A stretch of 64,000 bases of DNA from CAVVXX01 sp963707975 (GCA_963707975.1 OY970177.1:1426001-1490000), one strand, 5' to 3'. Counted from the stretch's first letter, positions 34,038-43,531 are shown. Notes: generated from the sequence alone by a model not told the origin. A program made the numbers and translations.

Positions 34038-34173
34038 ATTGTCATCCCCGACGAGGCCCGCGCGTATGCGTGGGCCGAGGGAAGGGGAGCAAGGTGGATC
34101 GACGGCGTCCAATCTATCCACCTGGGTTCCCCTCCCCTCGCGCTGCTGACGCAGCGCTCGGCCGGGAATGACA
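34038..34173. repeat. Palindromic intergenic repeat, family A, copy 3
   Basis: An inverted repeat of about 136 bp bounded by attgtcatcccc and ggaatgacat, with inner arms gagggaaggggagcaaggtgg and ccacctgggttcccctcccc. It lies between mtgA and the GST gene on the same strand, so it must be transcribed if the two share a message. Confidence 0.8.
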
Positions 34174-34196
34174 TCAAGTTTTTGATGCAATTGAAT

Positions 34197-34973
34197 TCAC
34201 CGATAGACACACGCGTCCAGGCGGTCGCGGCTCACTGCGGCCATGCGCCAGACAAGGGTATCGGCGCGCCCCGACACATAGGGCCCCGAGCCCGTGGCGT
34301 ACCAGCGTTCGGGGTTGGGCAGCACAGCCACGAGATGCGCGGCATCCATGGCGTTGAGCTGAGAAGCATGCTTGCCGAAATAGCCGAGCGCGGCGGCTTC
34401 CGCGCCGAAGCGGTCGTGCCCCCATTCGGCGATGTTGAGATACATCTCCATGATGCGCCGCTTTGGCCATAACGCCTCGATCAGCACGGTGAGATAGGCC
34501 TCGATGCCCTTGCGCAGCCAGTTGCGCGCAGGGACCAAGAACAGGTTCTTCGCCGTTTGCTGGCTGATAGTGCTGGCCCCGTGCAATTTGCCGCCGCGTT
34601 CATTGTGCTTCATGGCTTCGTTAATTTCTTTCCAATCGAAGCCATGATGCGAGCAGAACTGTTCGTCCTCGGAGGCTACGGCGGCGCGCACCAGGTTGGG
34701 CGAAATGGCTTCGATGGGCACCCAGTGCTGATAGACGACGCCGTCTTCGATGGCCGTGCCGATCATCAAGGGCGTGAAAGGCGGCGGCACGAAACGGTAG
34801 ATCATGATCAGGACAACCGGTGCGCAGAACAGGGCCACGAAGAGCACGACGGCCGTGCGCCTGGCCCATGGCGTGCGCGCGTCGCGCCTGTGCCACAACG
34901 ACCATAAAAACGCACGCAGCGCGTCGTCGATCGCGGCCATGGCGTCCGGCCGTTCGGGAACTTCGGGATACAT
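34197..34973 (-). CDS. mtgA: Monofunctional biosynthetic peptidoglycan transglycosylase
   Basis: A GT51 enzyme that polymerises lipid II into glycan strands at the inner membrane. One N-terminal helix (about 33-55). Catalytic motif ASEDEQFCSHHGFDW (EDxxFxxHxG), then GGKLHGASTISQQTAKNLFL and KRRIMEMYLNIAEWG, the standard GT51 boxes. 258 residues from the ATG at 34973; the next ATG (34940) is possible. The longer frame upstream runs through the promoter side of uppP and is not coding. No transpeptidase domain. Confidence 0.93.
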   Translation of the reverse strand: MYPEVPERPDAMAAIDDALRAFLWSLWHRRDARTPWARRTAVVLFVALFCAPVVLIMIYRFVPPPFTPLMIGTAIEDGVVYQHWVPIEAISPNLVRAAVASEDEQFCSHHGFDWKEINEAMKHNERGGKLHGASTISQQTAKNLFLVPARNWLRKGIEAYLTVLIEALWPKRRIMEMYLNIAEWGHDRFGAEAAALGYFGKHASQLNAMDAAHLVAVLPNPERWYATGSGPYVSGRADTLVWRMAAVSRDRLDACVYR

Positions 34974-35058
34974 TTGCGCCCCACCCAATCGCGGCCCAAG
35001 GGTAGCATCCGGCGCGTACTTGCTGTAGGGCTGGGAAAAGCCATCCGGGCGGGCCCGC

Positions 35059-35865
35059 ATGCACAATGATATCGTGAACGCCATCCTGCTCGGCATCATC
35101 GAAGGGCTGACGGAATTTCTTCCGGTTTCCTCGACCGCGCATCTTTTGCTGGCGCAGAACATGCTCGGCTTCAAGCCGCCGGGCGACGTGTTCACCATCG
35201 TCATCCAGTTCGGCGCCATTCTGTCGGTGGTGGCCGTGTACTGGCGCAAATTCTGGAACGTTCTGATCGGCCTGCCCAATGATGCGCGCGCGCGGCAATT
35301 CGCCTGGGGCATCATCGTGGCCTTCTTGCCGGCGGCGGTGTTCGGCGTGGCGCTGCATGGTTTCATCAAGCGCGTGCTGTTCGATCCGGCCATTGCGCCG
35401 CTGGTGATCGCAACAGCGTTGCTGCTGGGCGGGATTCTTATTCTGGTGCTCGAGCGCATCGCGCCCAAGCCCGGCTATCGCGACGGCGATCATCTGCCGA
35501 TCCGCAAATGCCTGCAGATCGGCCTGTGCCAGTGCCTGGCGCTGATACCCGGCGTGTCGCGCTCGGGCGCCACGATTTTGGGCGGCGAACTCCTTGGCAT
35601 CGAGCGCAAGGCGGCGGCTGAATTCACCTTTTATCTCGCCGTGCCCACCATGTTGGGCGCAACCGTGTTCGATCTTTACAAGAATTGGGGATCGCTCGAT
35701 TTCAATGCTGGCCGCGACATCGTCATTGGCTTCGTCGTTTCTTTTATCGTCGCCTTCGGCGTGGTGAAGACGTTCATCGCCTTCATCGGAAAATATGGCC
35801 TGGCGCCCTTCGGCTGGTATCGCATCGCCGTGGCGCTGGCGATTTTCGCGGCGATGTTTCTTTAA
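35059..35865 (+). CDS. uppP: Undecaprenyl-diphosphate phosphatase
   Basis: It recycles the lipid carrier for peptidoglycan and O-antigen synthesis by removing a phosphate from undecaprenyl diphosphate. Motifs: IEGLTEFLPVSSTAHLLL (about 14-31) and the P-loop-like IPGVSRSGATI (about 163-173). Eight hydrophobic segments, 268 residues, ATG start. It is divergent from mtgA, fitting a cell-wall pair, and its 3' end overlaps the convergent reductase gene by 4 bases. Confidence 0.95.
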   Translation: MHNDIVNAILLGIIEGLTEFLPVSSTAHLLLAQNMLGFKPPGDVFTIVIQFGAILSVVAVYWRKFWNVLIGLPNDARARQFAWGIIVAFLPAAVFGVALHGFIKRVLFDPAIAPLVIATALLLGGILILVLERIAPKPGYRDGDHLPIRKCLQIGLCQCLALIPGVSRSGATILGGELLGIERKAAAEFTFYLAVPTMLGATVFDLYKNWGSLDFNAGRDIVIGFVVSFIVAFGVVKTFIAFIGKYGLAPFGWYRIAVALAIFAAMFL

Positions 35866-36824
35866 CCCGCCGCGATCTCGAATTCGCCCGCCTTCCGGAA
35901 GCGCCAGAGATAAGACGGCACGATGGCCTCCATCGCCGTCGGAACGATGCCGAGCTCTTTCAGCCCAGGCAGCGTGCCGCTGAGCACCACGTCGGTTTCC
36001 AGCATCCGCACCTGATCGAGGGTCAGCAATTTCCCCGGCAGGAATTGCAGCACCGCACCTTGCATGCGCGCGATGAAGAATGGCACGGGGATGAGCAGCC
36101 GCCTGCGGTGAGTTTCTTTCAGGATGAGTTCCAGTAATTGTTTGAAGGTCAGAATTTCCGGTCCGCCAAATTCGTAATTTTGGCCGGCGGCCGAAGCGTC
36201 ATCGAGAAGGCGTGCAATCGCGTTCGCCGCGTCGCCCACGAACACCGGTTGAAAGCGCGTGTGCCCGCCGCCAATGAGGGGCAGCGCCGGGAGCACGCGC
36301 GCAAGCGCCGCAAATTTGTTGAAGAAATCGTCATCTGGCCCGAAGAGAAGCGAAGGGCAAAGGATTATTGCCGGAGCAAAAGCCGCGCGCACGCGCGTCT
36401 CGCCTTCGGCGCAGGTTTTGAAATAATGCGAGGGCGCGTCAACGCTGGCGCCCAGCGACGAAACATGCACCAGTTGCGCCGCGCCTGCCTCTTTTGCCAG
36501 AAGCGCGATCCGCTCGGCCGCGTCCACATGCAGCGCCTGAAAACGCTGCTTGCCCGTTTGCGCGATAATGCCGACCAGATTGATAGCCGCATGCGCGCCG
36601 CGCAAAGCCTCGCGCACGTCGTCGTCGCCGCGCACGTTGCATTTTACGATCTGGATCTGGCCCACCACACCGGCAGGCTTGAGAAAATAAGCGAGCTCGG
36701 GCCTGCGCACGGCCACGCGAATACGCCAGCCGTCCTTGGCCAATGCGCGCACCACATTGCGCCCGAGAAAACCCGAGCCGCCGAAAACCGTGACGAGCCT
36801 TGTGCCTGGAATGGCGGTGGTCAT
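35862..36824 (-). CDS. NDUFA9-like NAD(P)-binding protein (complex I-associated SDR)
   Basis: An atypical short-chain dehydrogenase fold. It has the nucleotide motif VTVFGGSGFLGRNVVRAL near the N-terminus, NLVGI and VHVSSLGASVDAPSHYFKTCAEGE in place of the normal YxxxK, and VGDAANAIARLLDD. Such proteins in alphaproteobacteria resemble the mitochondrial complex I accessory subunit NDUFA9 and bind NADPH. Whether this one joins complex I cannot be told from the window. I use the ATG at 36824; a GTG 8 codons upstream is less likely. Confidence 0.85.
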   Translation of the reverse strand: MTTAIPGTRLVTVFGGSGFLGRNVVRALAKDGWRIRVAVRRPELAYFLKPAGVVGQIQIVKCNVRGDDDVREALRGAHAAINLVGIIAQTGKQRFQALHVDAAERIALLAKEAGAAQLVHVSSLGASVDAPSHYFKTCAEGETRVRAAFAPAIILCPSLLFGPDDDFFNKFAALARVLPALPLIGGGHTRFQPVFVGDAANAIARLLDDASAAGQNYEFGGPEILTFKQLLELILKETHRRRLLIPVPFFIARMQGAVLQFLPGKLLTLDQVRMLETDVVLSGTLPGLKELGIVPTAMEAIVPSYLWRFRKAGEFEIAAG

Positions 36825-36925
36825 GAGCGAAACCGGAGTTCTCGCCACTACTTAACCGAAAGAATGGGGGTTTGACAGGGAGGAGACCCCCTCATAAACA
36901 TGCCCGCCCTAAGCGGATGCCCCGG

Positions 36926-37010
<85 letters not shown>

Positions 37011-37177
37011 GTCTTCGCTGCGCAGCTGCGGAGACTGCCACGCCGAAGCGCGCGAGCGCGAAGGCGGGCCGGAGATTGGGATAGCGCAGCTTCGACTTGG
37101 CATGCCAGCCAAGCGAGGCGAAGGCGGACTTGGCCCGCTTACTTCGGCTTGGCTAGCCATCACGAAGGACGAGATAA

Positions 37178-37789
37178 ATGAAAACCAAACTGCATAAAGG
37201 CGATCTGCCCGAAGGGCTCGATCTCGGGCCTTCGGTCGCCGTCGATACCGAAGCGCTAGGCCTCAACCCCATTCGCGACCGGCTCTGTCTTGTTCAGCTT
37301 TGCAGCGCCGACGGCCAGGTGCACATGGTGCAATTCGCGCCGGGCGCCTATCAGGCGCCCAATCTGAAAAAACTGCTGCGCGACCGCAAAGTGCTCAAGA
37401 TTTATCATTTCGCGCGTTTCGATCTTGCCATGATCCGGCGTTATCTCGGCGTGCTGGCGGCGCCGGTTTATTGCACGCGCACGGCGTCCAAAATCGCGCG
37501 CACCTACACCGACAAGCATGGCCTTAAGGATCTGGTGAAGGAATTGCTCGACGTCGAACTGTCGAAGCAATTGCAAAGCTCCGACTGGGGCGCCGAGACC
37601 CTGTCCGAGCAGCAACTCGCCTACGCCGCAAACGACGTGATCTATCTGCACCGGCTCAAGACGGCGCTCGATGCGATTCTGGTGCGCGAGGGGCGCCAGC
37701 GGCTTGCCGCCGCCTGTTTCCAGTTCCTGCCGGTGCGCGCGGGCCTCGATCTTGCGGGCTGGGCCGACGTCGATATTTTCGCCCATTAA
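37178..37789 (+). CDS. rnd: RNase D-like 3'-5' exonuclease (catalytic domain only)
   Basis: A DEDDy exonuclease that trims RNA 3' ends. Exo I VAVDTEALGL (about 21-30), Exo II in YHFARFDLAMI, Exo III LAYAANDVIYL with the Tyr and Asp. At 203 residues it has only the exonuclease domain and lacks the HRDC domains of E. coli RNase D, as is usual for the short alphaproteobacterial form. The first ATG follows a 170-base leader after tRNA-Leu, so it may be close to the tRNA transcript. Confidence 0.9.
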   Translation: MKTKLHKGDLPEGLDLGPSVAVDTEALGLNPIRDRLCLVQLCSADGQVHMVQFAPGAYQAPNLKKLLRDRKVLKIYHFARFDLAMIRRYLGVLAAPVYCTRTASKIARTYTDKHGLKDLVKELLDVELSKQLQSSDWGAETLSEQQLAYAANDVIYLHRLKTALDAILVREGRQRLAAACFQFLPVRAGLDLAGWADVDIFAH

Positions 37790-37895
37790 CAGTGCGGAAA
37801 GAGCGCAGGCGGCCCACCTTGATTGGCATGGTGCGGGCCCCCATAATCTTGAAAATGCTTGGTATTCGGGATGAGTTGAGGCCCATGAGCCGCTA

Positions 37896-38915
37896 ATGCC
37901 CGTCCGTAAACCCAGTTCCCTGCAAAGCAATGCCGAGCGCGAGGCGGCAGACCTGAAAGCCGCGCGGCGCGTGCTGCGTTTCGCCGGCGAGGCGTTGGCC
38001 TCGCTTTCCGAATGCCTGAACGGCGATTTCACCCGCGCGGTGGACGTGCTGGCTGCCGTGCGCGGTCGCGTGGTGGTAAGCGGCATGGGTAAAAGCGGCC
38101 ATGTCGGCCACAAGATCGCGGCAACTTTTTCTTCCACTGGCACGCCCGCGCAATTCGTCCATCCGGCGGAAGCAAGCCATGGCGATATCGGCGCGCTTAC
38201 GCCGCAGGATGCGCTGTTGATGCTGTCTTATTCTGGCGAGACGGCGGAGCTTTCGGACCTCATCACCTATGCCAAGCGTTTCGCCATTCCGCTGATCGGC
38301 ATGGCGAGCCAGCCCGATTCCACATTGTTGCAGGCGGCAGATGTGGCGCTCCTGCTGCCGCGCGCGCAGGAGGCCTGCCCGATGGGTTTGGCGCCCACCA
38401 CCTCGACCACCTTGATGCTGGCCTTGGGTGACGCGCTGGCGGTGGCGCTGATGGAGCGCAAAGGCTTCTCCGCCGACCAATATCGCGATCGGCATCCGGG
38501 CGGCGCTTTGGGCCGCAAGCTTATTCGTGTTTCCGACATCATGCATGGGGGCGAGGAAATGCCGCTCGTCAAGCCCGATGCCGCCATGCGCGATGTGCTG
38601 ATTGCCATGACCTCGCGCCGCTTCGGCTTTGCCGGCGTGGTTGGCGTGGTCGATGCCGATGGCGCGCTCATGGGCATCATCACCGACGGCGATTTGCGCC
38701 GCCACATGAACGATGAATTATTGAGCCATAAGGCGCGCGACGTAATGACCAGGAATCTGAAGACCATCGCGCCCAATGTGCTTGCCGCTGAGGCCTTGGC
38801 ACTGATGAACGAAGCCAAGATCACCAGCCTGTTCGTGATCGACAACTCGCAGGATAAGCGGCGTCCCGCAGGCCTTCTGCATATCCACGATTGCCTTAGG
38901 GCGGGGCTGCGCTAG
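37896..38915 (+). CDS. kdsD: D-arabinose-5-phosphate isomerase
   Basis: It converts ribulose 5-phosphate to arabinose 5-phosphate, the first committed step to Kdo for lipopolysaccharide. SIS domain (about 40-180; GRVVVSGMGKSGHVGHKIAATFSSTGTPA as landmark) followed by two CBS domains (about 210-330). The neighbours are lptC, lptA and lptB, the usual Kdo/LPS-export block. Its TAG shares one base with the GTG of lptC. Confidence 0.95.
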   Translation: MPVRKPSSLQSNAEREAADLKAARRVLRFAGEALASLSECLNGDFTRAVDVLAAVRGRVVVSGMGKSGHVGHKIAATFSSTGTPAQFVHPAEASHGDIGALTPQDALLMLSYSGETAELSDLITYAKRFAIPLIGMASQPDSTLLQAADVALLLPRAQEACPMGLAPTTSTTLMLALGDALAVALMERKGFSADQYRDRHPGGALGRKLIRVSDIMHGGEEMPLVKPDAAMRDVLIAMTSRRFGFAGVVGVVDADGALMGIITDGDLRRHMNDELLSHKARDVMTRNLKTIAPNVLAAEALALMNEAKITSLFVIDNSQDKRRPAGLLHIHDCLRAGLR

Positions 38916-39610
38916 TGGTCAGGGCCAAGCAGGCAGCGAAGACCATGCCCGCCGCTCATGTCGAGGTGCTGGGCAAGCGCGCGGGCTGGGGCAAGGCGCC
39001 GCGCGAAACGCTCAACAAGGCCGCGCGCTATAGCCGTTTTGTGTTCGTGATGAAGCGCACGCTGCCTGTGGTGGCGGCCTCGTTGACCGCAATCGTGCTG
39101 GTGTTCGCGCTGGTGCCGCGGGACTTCACGCGCATGGCGATGAAATTCACCCATCTGGGCTCGATAGATAACGATCTCACTATGACCCATCCGCGCCTCA
39201 CCGGAACCGACGAGCAGGGACAACCTTACGTCGTCACCGCCGAGACGGCCGTGCAGGACGGCCAGGGCCAGCACATTCAACTCAAGAAAGTCGAAGCTGA
39301 CATCACGCTCAAGGACGGTACCTGGCTCAATATCGTGTCGGACGCTGGCGTGATCGACAATGACGCACACACGCTTCGCCTCAACGGCCATATCAACATC
39401 TATTCCGACAATGGCTACGAGGCGCATACGCCAGAGGCGTCGGTCGATCTGAAAACGAGCGTCATTCGCGGTTCATCGCATATTGATGCCCAGGGGCCTC
39501 TTGGCACCTTGTCGGCCAATCAATTCGAGATTCACCGCGACGTGAAGCAGCTATTTTTCACCGGCAACATTCACAGCGTGTTTTATCAAAGCGGGGGAAA
39601 CAAAAAGTGA
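38915..39610 (+). CDS. lptC: LPS export protein LptC
   Basis: The inner-membrane anchor of the trans-periplasmic LPS bridge. One membrane helix (about residues 49-67, PVVAASLTAIVLVFALV) follows a cytoplasmic N-terminus longer than that of E. coli. The periplasmic part has the OstA-like beta-jellyroll pattern (YVVTAETAVQDGQGQHIQL...ADITLKDGTWLNI...). GTG start overlapping kdsD; its TGA overlaps the GTG of lptA. 231 residues. Confidence 0.9.
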   Translation: MVRAKQAAKTMPAAHVEVLGKRAGWGKAPRETLNKAARYSRFVFVMKRTLPVVAASLTAIVLVFALVPRDFTRMAMKFTHLGSIDNDLTMTHPRLTGTDEQGQPYVVTAETAVQDGQGQHIQLKKVEADITLKDGTWLNIVSDAGVIDNDAHTLRLNGHINIYSDNGYEAHTPEASVDLKTSVIRGSSHIDAQGPLGTLSANQFEIHRDVKQLFFTGNIHSVFYQSGGNKK

Positions 39611-40194
39611 GAACGCTGCTGTTGGCTTCTGCTTTTCTCGCCGTGGGGCTCAGTCTCGCGCATGCGGCAGTTACTGCGCCCGCGCCGCCGGCTGCTCCCG
39701 CAACCATCCCCGCAACACCGCCGCAACAGACGAAGAACGGCCTGGCCGCCGACACCAGCAAGCCCATCAACGTGAATTCGGACAAGCTGTTTGCCGACAT
39801 CAAGGCCAATATCGCCATCTATACCGGCCATGTCGTGGTCACCCAGGACACGCTCAAGATGCGCGCGGACGAGGTGAAGGTGTTCGCCGTCCAGGGCAAG
39901 CCGACAAAGCTGAACGCAAGCGGTAATGTTGTCGTTGATTCGCCGTCCGGCAGCGCCATCGGCGAATTCGGCACTTACGACATCAACGCGCACCTGATCA
40001 CGCTGACGGGCAAGGATGTCGTGCTGACGAAGGAACAGAACGTGATGCACGGCACCAAGCTTGAGGTTCACACCGACACCAATTTGGCTCAGTTGTACTC
40101 GCAGGGGCAGAACAATAACCGCGTGCAGGGATTGCTCGTGCCGAAGAATCAACAGGGAACTGCAACGCCTGCCGCAGCTGCGAAGCCGAAATAG
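39607..40194 (+). CDS. lptA: LPS transport periplasmic protein LptA
   Basis: The periplasmic bridge subunit of LPS export. Signal peptide ending at AHA (about residue 20), then the OstA/LptA domain (PINVNSDKLFADIKANIAIYTGHVVVTQ..., ASGNVVVDSPSGSAIGEFGTYD). 195 residues with a short alanine/proline tail. The GTG start overlaps lptC, so the two are translationally coupled. Confidence 0.92.
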   Translation: MRTLLLASAFLAVGLSLAHAAVTAPAPPAAPATIPATPPQQTKNGLAADTSKPINVNSDKLFADIKANIAIYTGHVVVTQDTLKMRADEVKVFAVQGKPTKLNASGNVVVDSPSGSAIGEFGTYDINAHLITLTGKDVVLTKEQNVMHGTKLEVHTDTNLAQLYSQGQNNNRVQGLLVPKNQQGTATPAAAAKPK

Positions 40195-40272
40195 CCGCCA
40201 GCAAACGGCAATCGCACGCCGGGTAAGATATAGGTTCACGCATTCTTAAATACGCCAAGGCACAACTAGGGC

Positions 40273-41067
40273 ATGGCTGAAGCAAAAAACGTACCGGCCG
40301 AAACAGGGGCAAGGGAAAAGCCCACTCCGAAGCTTGTCGAAGGCTTTCAGGGCCTGGCCGCCAAGCGCATCGGCAAGAGCTTTCGCAAGCGTCCCGTGGT
40401 GCGCAGCGTGAGCCTGGACGTGAAGCGGGGCGAAGTGGTGGGCCTGTTGGGTCCAAATGGCGCGGGCAAGACCACCTGCTTTTATATGATCACCGGGCTT
40501 ATGCCGGTCGATTACGGCACCATCGAGCTCGACGGGCATGAAGTCACAAACCTGCCAATGTACCGGCGCGCGCGGCTTGGCATCGGTTATCTGCCGCAGG
40601 AAGCATCGATCTTTCGCGGCATGACGGCGGAGCAGAACATCCGCGCAGCCGCCGAATTGGTCGAGCCCGACGCCGGCCATTGCAACGCGCTGGTGGAGAG
40701 CCTGCTCGCCGAATTCTCCATCAGCCATGTGCGCAAAACGCCGGCCATCGCGCTTTCTGGCGGTGAGCGCAGGCGCGTGGAAATCGCCCGCTCGCTCGCC
40801 ACGCATCCGACCTATATGTTGCTCGACGAACCGCTGGCCGGCATCGACCCCATCGCCATCAATGAAATCCGCGCGCTTGTCCGTCACCTGAAAGACCGCG
40901 GCATCGGCATTCTGATCACCGATCACAATGTGCGCGAGGCGCTCGAACTCGTCGATCGCGCTTACATCATCCACGAAGGCCAGATGCTGATGGAAGGCAC
41001 GCCTTCCGACATCGTCGGCAACAAGGACGTGCGCCGGGTTTATCTCGGCGAACGCTTCTCGCTGTAA
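40273..41067 (+). CDS. lptB: LPS export ABC transporter ATPase LptB
   Basis: It powers extraction of LPS by LptFG. Walker A GPNGAGKTT (about 61-69), signature LSGGERRRVEIARSLA, Walker B MLLDEPLAGIDP, and the switch histidine in ITDHNVREAL. It carries an N-terminal extension of about 30 residues rich in Lys/Glu/Ala compared with E. coli LptB. 78 bases after lptA; rpoN follows 15 bases on. Confidence 0.95.
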   Translation: MAEAKNVPAETGAREKPTPKLVEGFQGLAAKRIGKSFRKRPVVRSVSLDVKRGEVVGLLGPNGAGKTTCFYMITGLMPVDYGTIELDGHEVTNLPMYRRARLGIGYLPQEASIFRGMTAEQNIRAAAELVEPDAGHCNALVESLLAEFSISHVRKTPAIALSGGERRRVEIARSLATHPTYMLLDEPLAGIDPIAINEIRALVRHLKDRGIGILITDHNVREALELVDRAYIIHEGQMLMEGTPSDIVGNKDVRRVYLGERFSL

Positions 41068-41082
41068 CAATAAGGCGCGCCC

Positions 41083-42603
41083 ATGGCTCTGACACAACGT
41101 CTCGAGTTACACCAAGGCCAGTCGCTTGTCATGACGCCGCAGTTGCAGCAGGCGATCAAGCTGCTGCAGCTTTCCAATTTTGAGCTGGCCGAATATGTCG
41201 AAGCCGAGCTTGAGCGCAATCCGCTGCTTGAGCGGGAAGAAGCCTCCGAAGGCACTGCCGCGGAAGCGGTAAACGCCAAGGAACAGGAAGAGAAATCCGA
41301 TGCGCCGCTCGACCAGACCATCGCGCGCGAGGATTTCGTGGGCGAAGATCAAAACGATTCAAGCGAAGATGGCGATGAGCCCACTATGAAAGCGGCGCCT
41401 TCTGAGCTTGAGTCCGCTGCACCGTTGGCGGACTGGTCGCGCACGGGTTCCGGTGGCCGCGCTTTGGACAGCGAGAACGGCATCGAAGGCACGCTTAGCG
41501 CGAAGCCCACATTGCGTGATTATCTTACGGAACAGCTTGGCCTTGCGGCCTTTCCGCCTTCCCAGCGCATGATCGCGGCCCAGCTGATCGAAGCCGTGGA
41601 CGAAGCGGGCTATCTGCGCGGCGATCTCGCCGAAGTGGCCGAGCGTCTGGGCGCCACGACCGAAGATATTCTCGTTACACTCGGTGTGTTGCAGGGCTTC
41701 GATCCGCCCGGCGTATTCGCGCGCGATATTGCCGAGTGTCTCGCGCTGCAACTCAAGGAGCGCGACCGGCTCGATCCCGCCATGCAAGTGGTGCTGACCA
41801 GGCTCGATCTGGTGGCGCGCCGCGATCTCCATGCGCTGTCCCAGCTCTGCGGCCTGAACACTGACGACATCGCGGAGATGATCGCCGAAATCCGGGCGCT
41901 CAATCCGAAACCGGGTCTCGCCTTCGACGCGACGCCCGTGCAGGCGGTGGTGCCGGACGTCTATGTGCGCGAAAGCGCCGATGGCGGCTGGAACGTCGAG
42001 CTCAATTCCGACACTTTGCCGCGCGTGCTGGTGAATGCGCGCTATTACGCCAAGGTCAACGCCACCGCGCGCTCGCAGGAAGAGCGCGCCTATATCGCCG
42101 AATGTTTCAACAACGCGAACTGGCTGGTGAAGAGCCTCGATCAGCGCGCGCGCACAATCCTGAAGGTGGCGAGCGAAATCGTCCGCCAGCAGGATGCGTT
42201 CCTGGCCTATGGCGTGCGCCATTTGCGGCCGCTCAATCTGCGCGCTATCGCCGACGCCATCGCCATGCATGAATCGACGGTTAGCCGCGTCACTTCCAAC
42301 AAATACATGGCCACGCCCCGCGGGCTGTTCGAGCTGAAATATTTTTTCACCGCCTCGATTGCTTCGGCCGATGGCGGCGAAGCGCATTCGGCCGAGGCCG
42401 TGCGCGACCGCATTCGCGAACTCATCGAAAAAGAAAATGTCAACGAAATTCTTTCCGATGATCGCATTGTCACATTGCTGGGGGCGGCCGGCGTTAACAT
42501 TGCGCGCCGCACCGTCGCGAAGTATCGTGAAGCCATGCATATCCCATCCTCCGCCGAGCGCCGCCGTTTGCAGCAACTCGACAGGGATCGGCCCGGGCGT
42601 TGA
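41083..42603 (+). CDS. rpoN: RNA polymerase sigma-54 factor
   Basis: An alternative sigma factor that needs enhancer-binding activators. The Gln-rich region I (QSLVMTPQLQQAIKLLQLSN, about 13-32) interacts with activators; an acidic region II follows; then the core-binding and helix-turn-helix regions; the RpoN box ARRTVAKYREAMHIPSSAERR is near the end. 506 residues. The position between lptB and hpf-ptsN is the standard one in proteobacteria. Confidence 0.96.
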   Translation: MALTQRLELHQGQSLVMTPQLQQAIKLLQLSNFELAEYVEAELERNPLLEREEASEGTAAEAVNAKEQEEKSDAPLDQTIAREDFVGEDQNDSSEDGDEPTMKAAPSELESAAPLADWSRTGSGGRALDSENGIEGTLSAKPTLRDYLTEQLGLAAFPPSQRMIAAQLIEAVDEAGYLRGDLAEVAERLGATTEDILVTLGVLQGFDPPGVFARDIAECLALQLKERDRLDPAMQVVLTRLDLVARRDLHALSQLCGLNTDDIAEMIAEIRALNPKPGLAFDATPVQAVVPDVYVRESADGGWNVELNSDTLPRVLVNARYYAKVNATARSQEERAYIAECFNNANWLVKSLDQRARTILKVASEIVRQQDAFLAYGVRHLRPLNLRAIADAIAMHESTVSRVTSNKYMATPRGLFELKYFFTASIASADGGEAHSAEAVRDRIRELIEKENVNEILSDDRIVTLLGAAGVNIARRTVAKYREAMHIPSSAERRRLQQLDRDRPGR

Positions 42604-42704
42604 CACGTTAAAATATCGGACCTAAGTTCCGCCACTTTTTTGCTAACGAAAGCACGAAGCCGCGGCGGAAAATAATTTCGAGCCACATTCCGGCGGCAGA
42701 AAAG

Positions 42705-43040
42705 ATGCAGATTCGCGTTTCCGGCAAACAGATCGCAATCGGTGAAGCCTTGCCAGATTTTGTCCGCGAGCGCCTTGCGGCCTCAATCGAGAAGCATTTC
42801 GATGGCGAGGCGGAGGGGCATGTGGTTTTCGCGCACGAGGGTTCGGGATATCGCGCCGACTGCACCGTGCATTTGAGTGCGGGCGCAATGTTGAAAAGCC
42901 ATGCCGTGGGCAATGATCCGCGCGTGGCGTTTGACGAGGCCCTGGAACGGCTGGAAAAGCAGCTGCGGCGTTACAAGCGCCGCCTTAAAAATCATCACGA
43001 GCGGGTGCGCACGCGCAAGAAAGCGACCGAGCAACAATAG
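42705..43040 (+). CDS. hpf: Ribosome hibernation-promoting factor (short form)
   Basis: A sigma-54 modulation/S30EA-family protein that binds the 30S subunit and stops idle ribosomes from translating. 111 residues covering only the N-terminal RaiA/HPF domain (MQIRVSGKQIAIGEALPDFV; ERLEKQLRRYKRRLKNHHE). The C-terminal dimerisation domain present in many alphaproteobacterial long HPFs is absent. Stop and start leave 6 bases to ptsN. Confidence 0.9.
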   Translation: MQIRVSGKQIAIGEALPDFVRERLAASIEKHFDGEAEGHVVFAHEGSGYRADCTVHLSAGAMLKSHAVGNDPRVAFDEALERLEKQLRRYKRRLKNHHERVRTRKKATEQQ

Positions 43041-43046
43041 GGCGTC

Positions 43047-43517
43047 ATGGAAATCAAAGAATTGCTTTCACCCGAGGCGGTCGTGCCTCACCTCAAGGCC
43101 GTGAGCAAGAAACAGCTTCTGCAGGAGCTGTCAGCGCGTGCGGCCATGCTGACCGGCCTGCCCGAACGGCGCATTTTCGAGACGCTGATGGAGCGCGAGC
43201 GGCTGGGCTCAACCGGTATGGGTCAGGGCATCGCCATTCCGCATGGGCGTTTTGCCGGCCTCGAGCGCATCACCGGCATGTTCGCGCACCTTGATGCGCC
43301 CATTGATTACGACGCGACCGACGACCAGCCGGTGGATCTGGTTTTCCTGCTGTTGGTGCCGGAAGGGGCGGGCGCCGACCATCTGAAAGCACTGGCGCGC
43401 GTTTCGCGCCTGCTGCGCAATCAGCCTGTGTGCGAAAAATTGCGTGCGGCATCCAAGCCTGCGGCGATGTACGCGCTGCTTACAGACCCAATCGCGAGCG
43501 CCAATCAGGCGGCCTGA
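43047..43517 (+). CDS. ptsN: Nitrogen-regulatory PTS IIA protein
   Basis: EIIA-Ntr, a phosphoacceptor that links nitrogen/potassium status to regulation. The domain is of PTS EIIA type 2 with the phosphorylated histidine in GIAIPHGRF (about residue 66). 156 residues. It follows hpf, completing the rpoN-hpf-ptsN group. No ptsP or ptsO lies in the window. Confidence 0.94.
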   Translation: MEIKELLSPEAVVPHLKAVSKKQLLQELSARAAMLTGLPERRIFETLMERERLGSTGMGQGIAIPHGRFAGLERITGMFAHLDAPIDYDATDDQPVDLVFLLLVPEGAGADHLKALARVSRLLRNQPVCEKLRAASKPAAMYALLTDPIASANQAA

Positions 43518-43531
43518 AGCGTAAAACCGCT

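Noticed and set aside
33998..34210. N-terminal extension of the GST gene
   Set aside because: It translates a dispersed palindromic repeat; the thioredoxin-like domain begins at about 33997.
34974..35468. N-terminal extension of mtgA
   Set aside because: It runs antisense through uppP and has no family similarity; the GT51 protein begins at 34973.
41359..42606. A 415-codon open frame on the minus strand
   Set aside because: It lies wholly opposite rpoN, whose protein is unmistakable. Long antisense frames are expected in GC-rich DNA.
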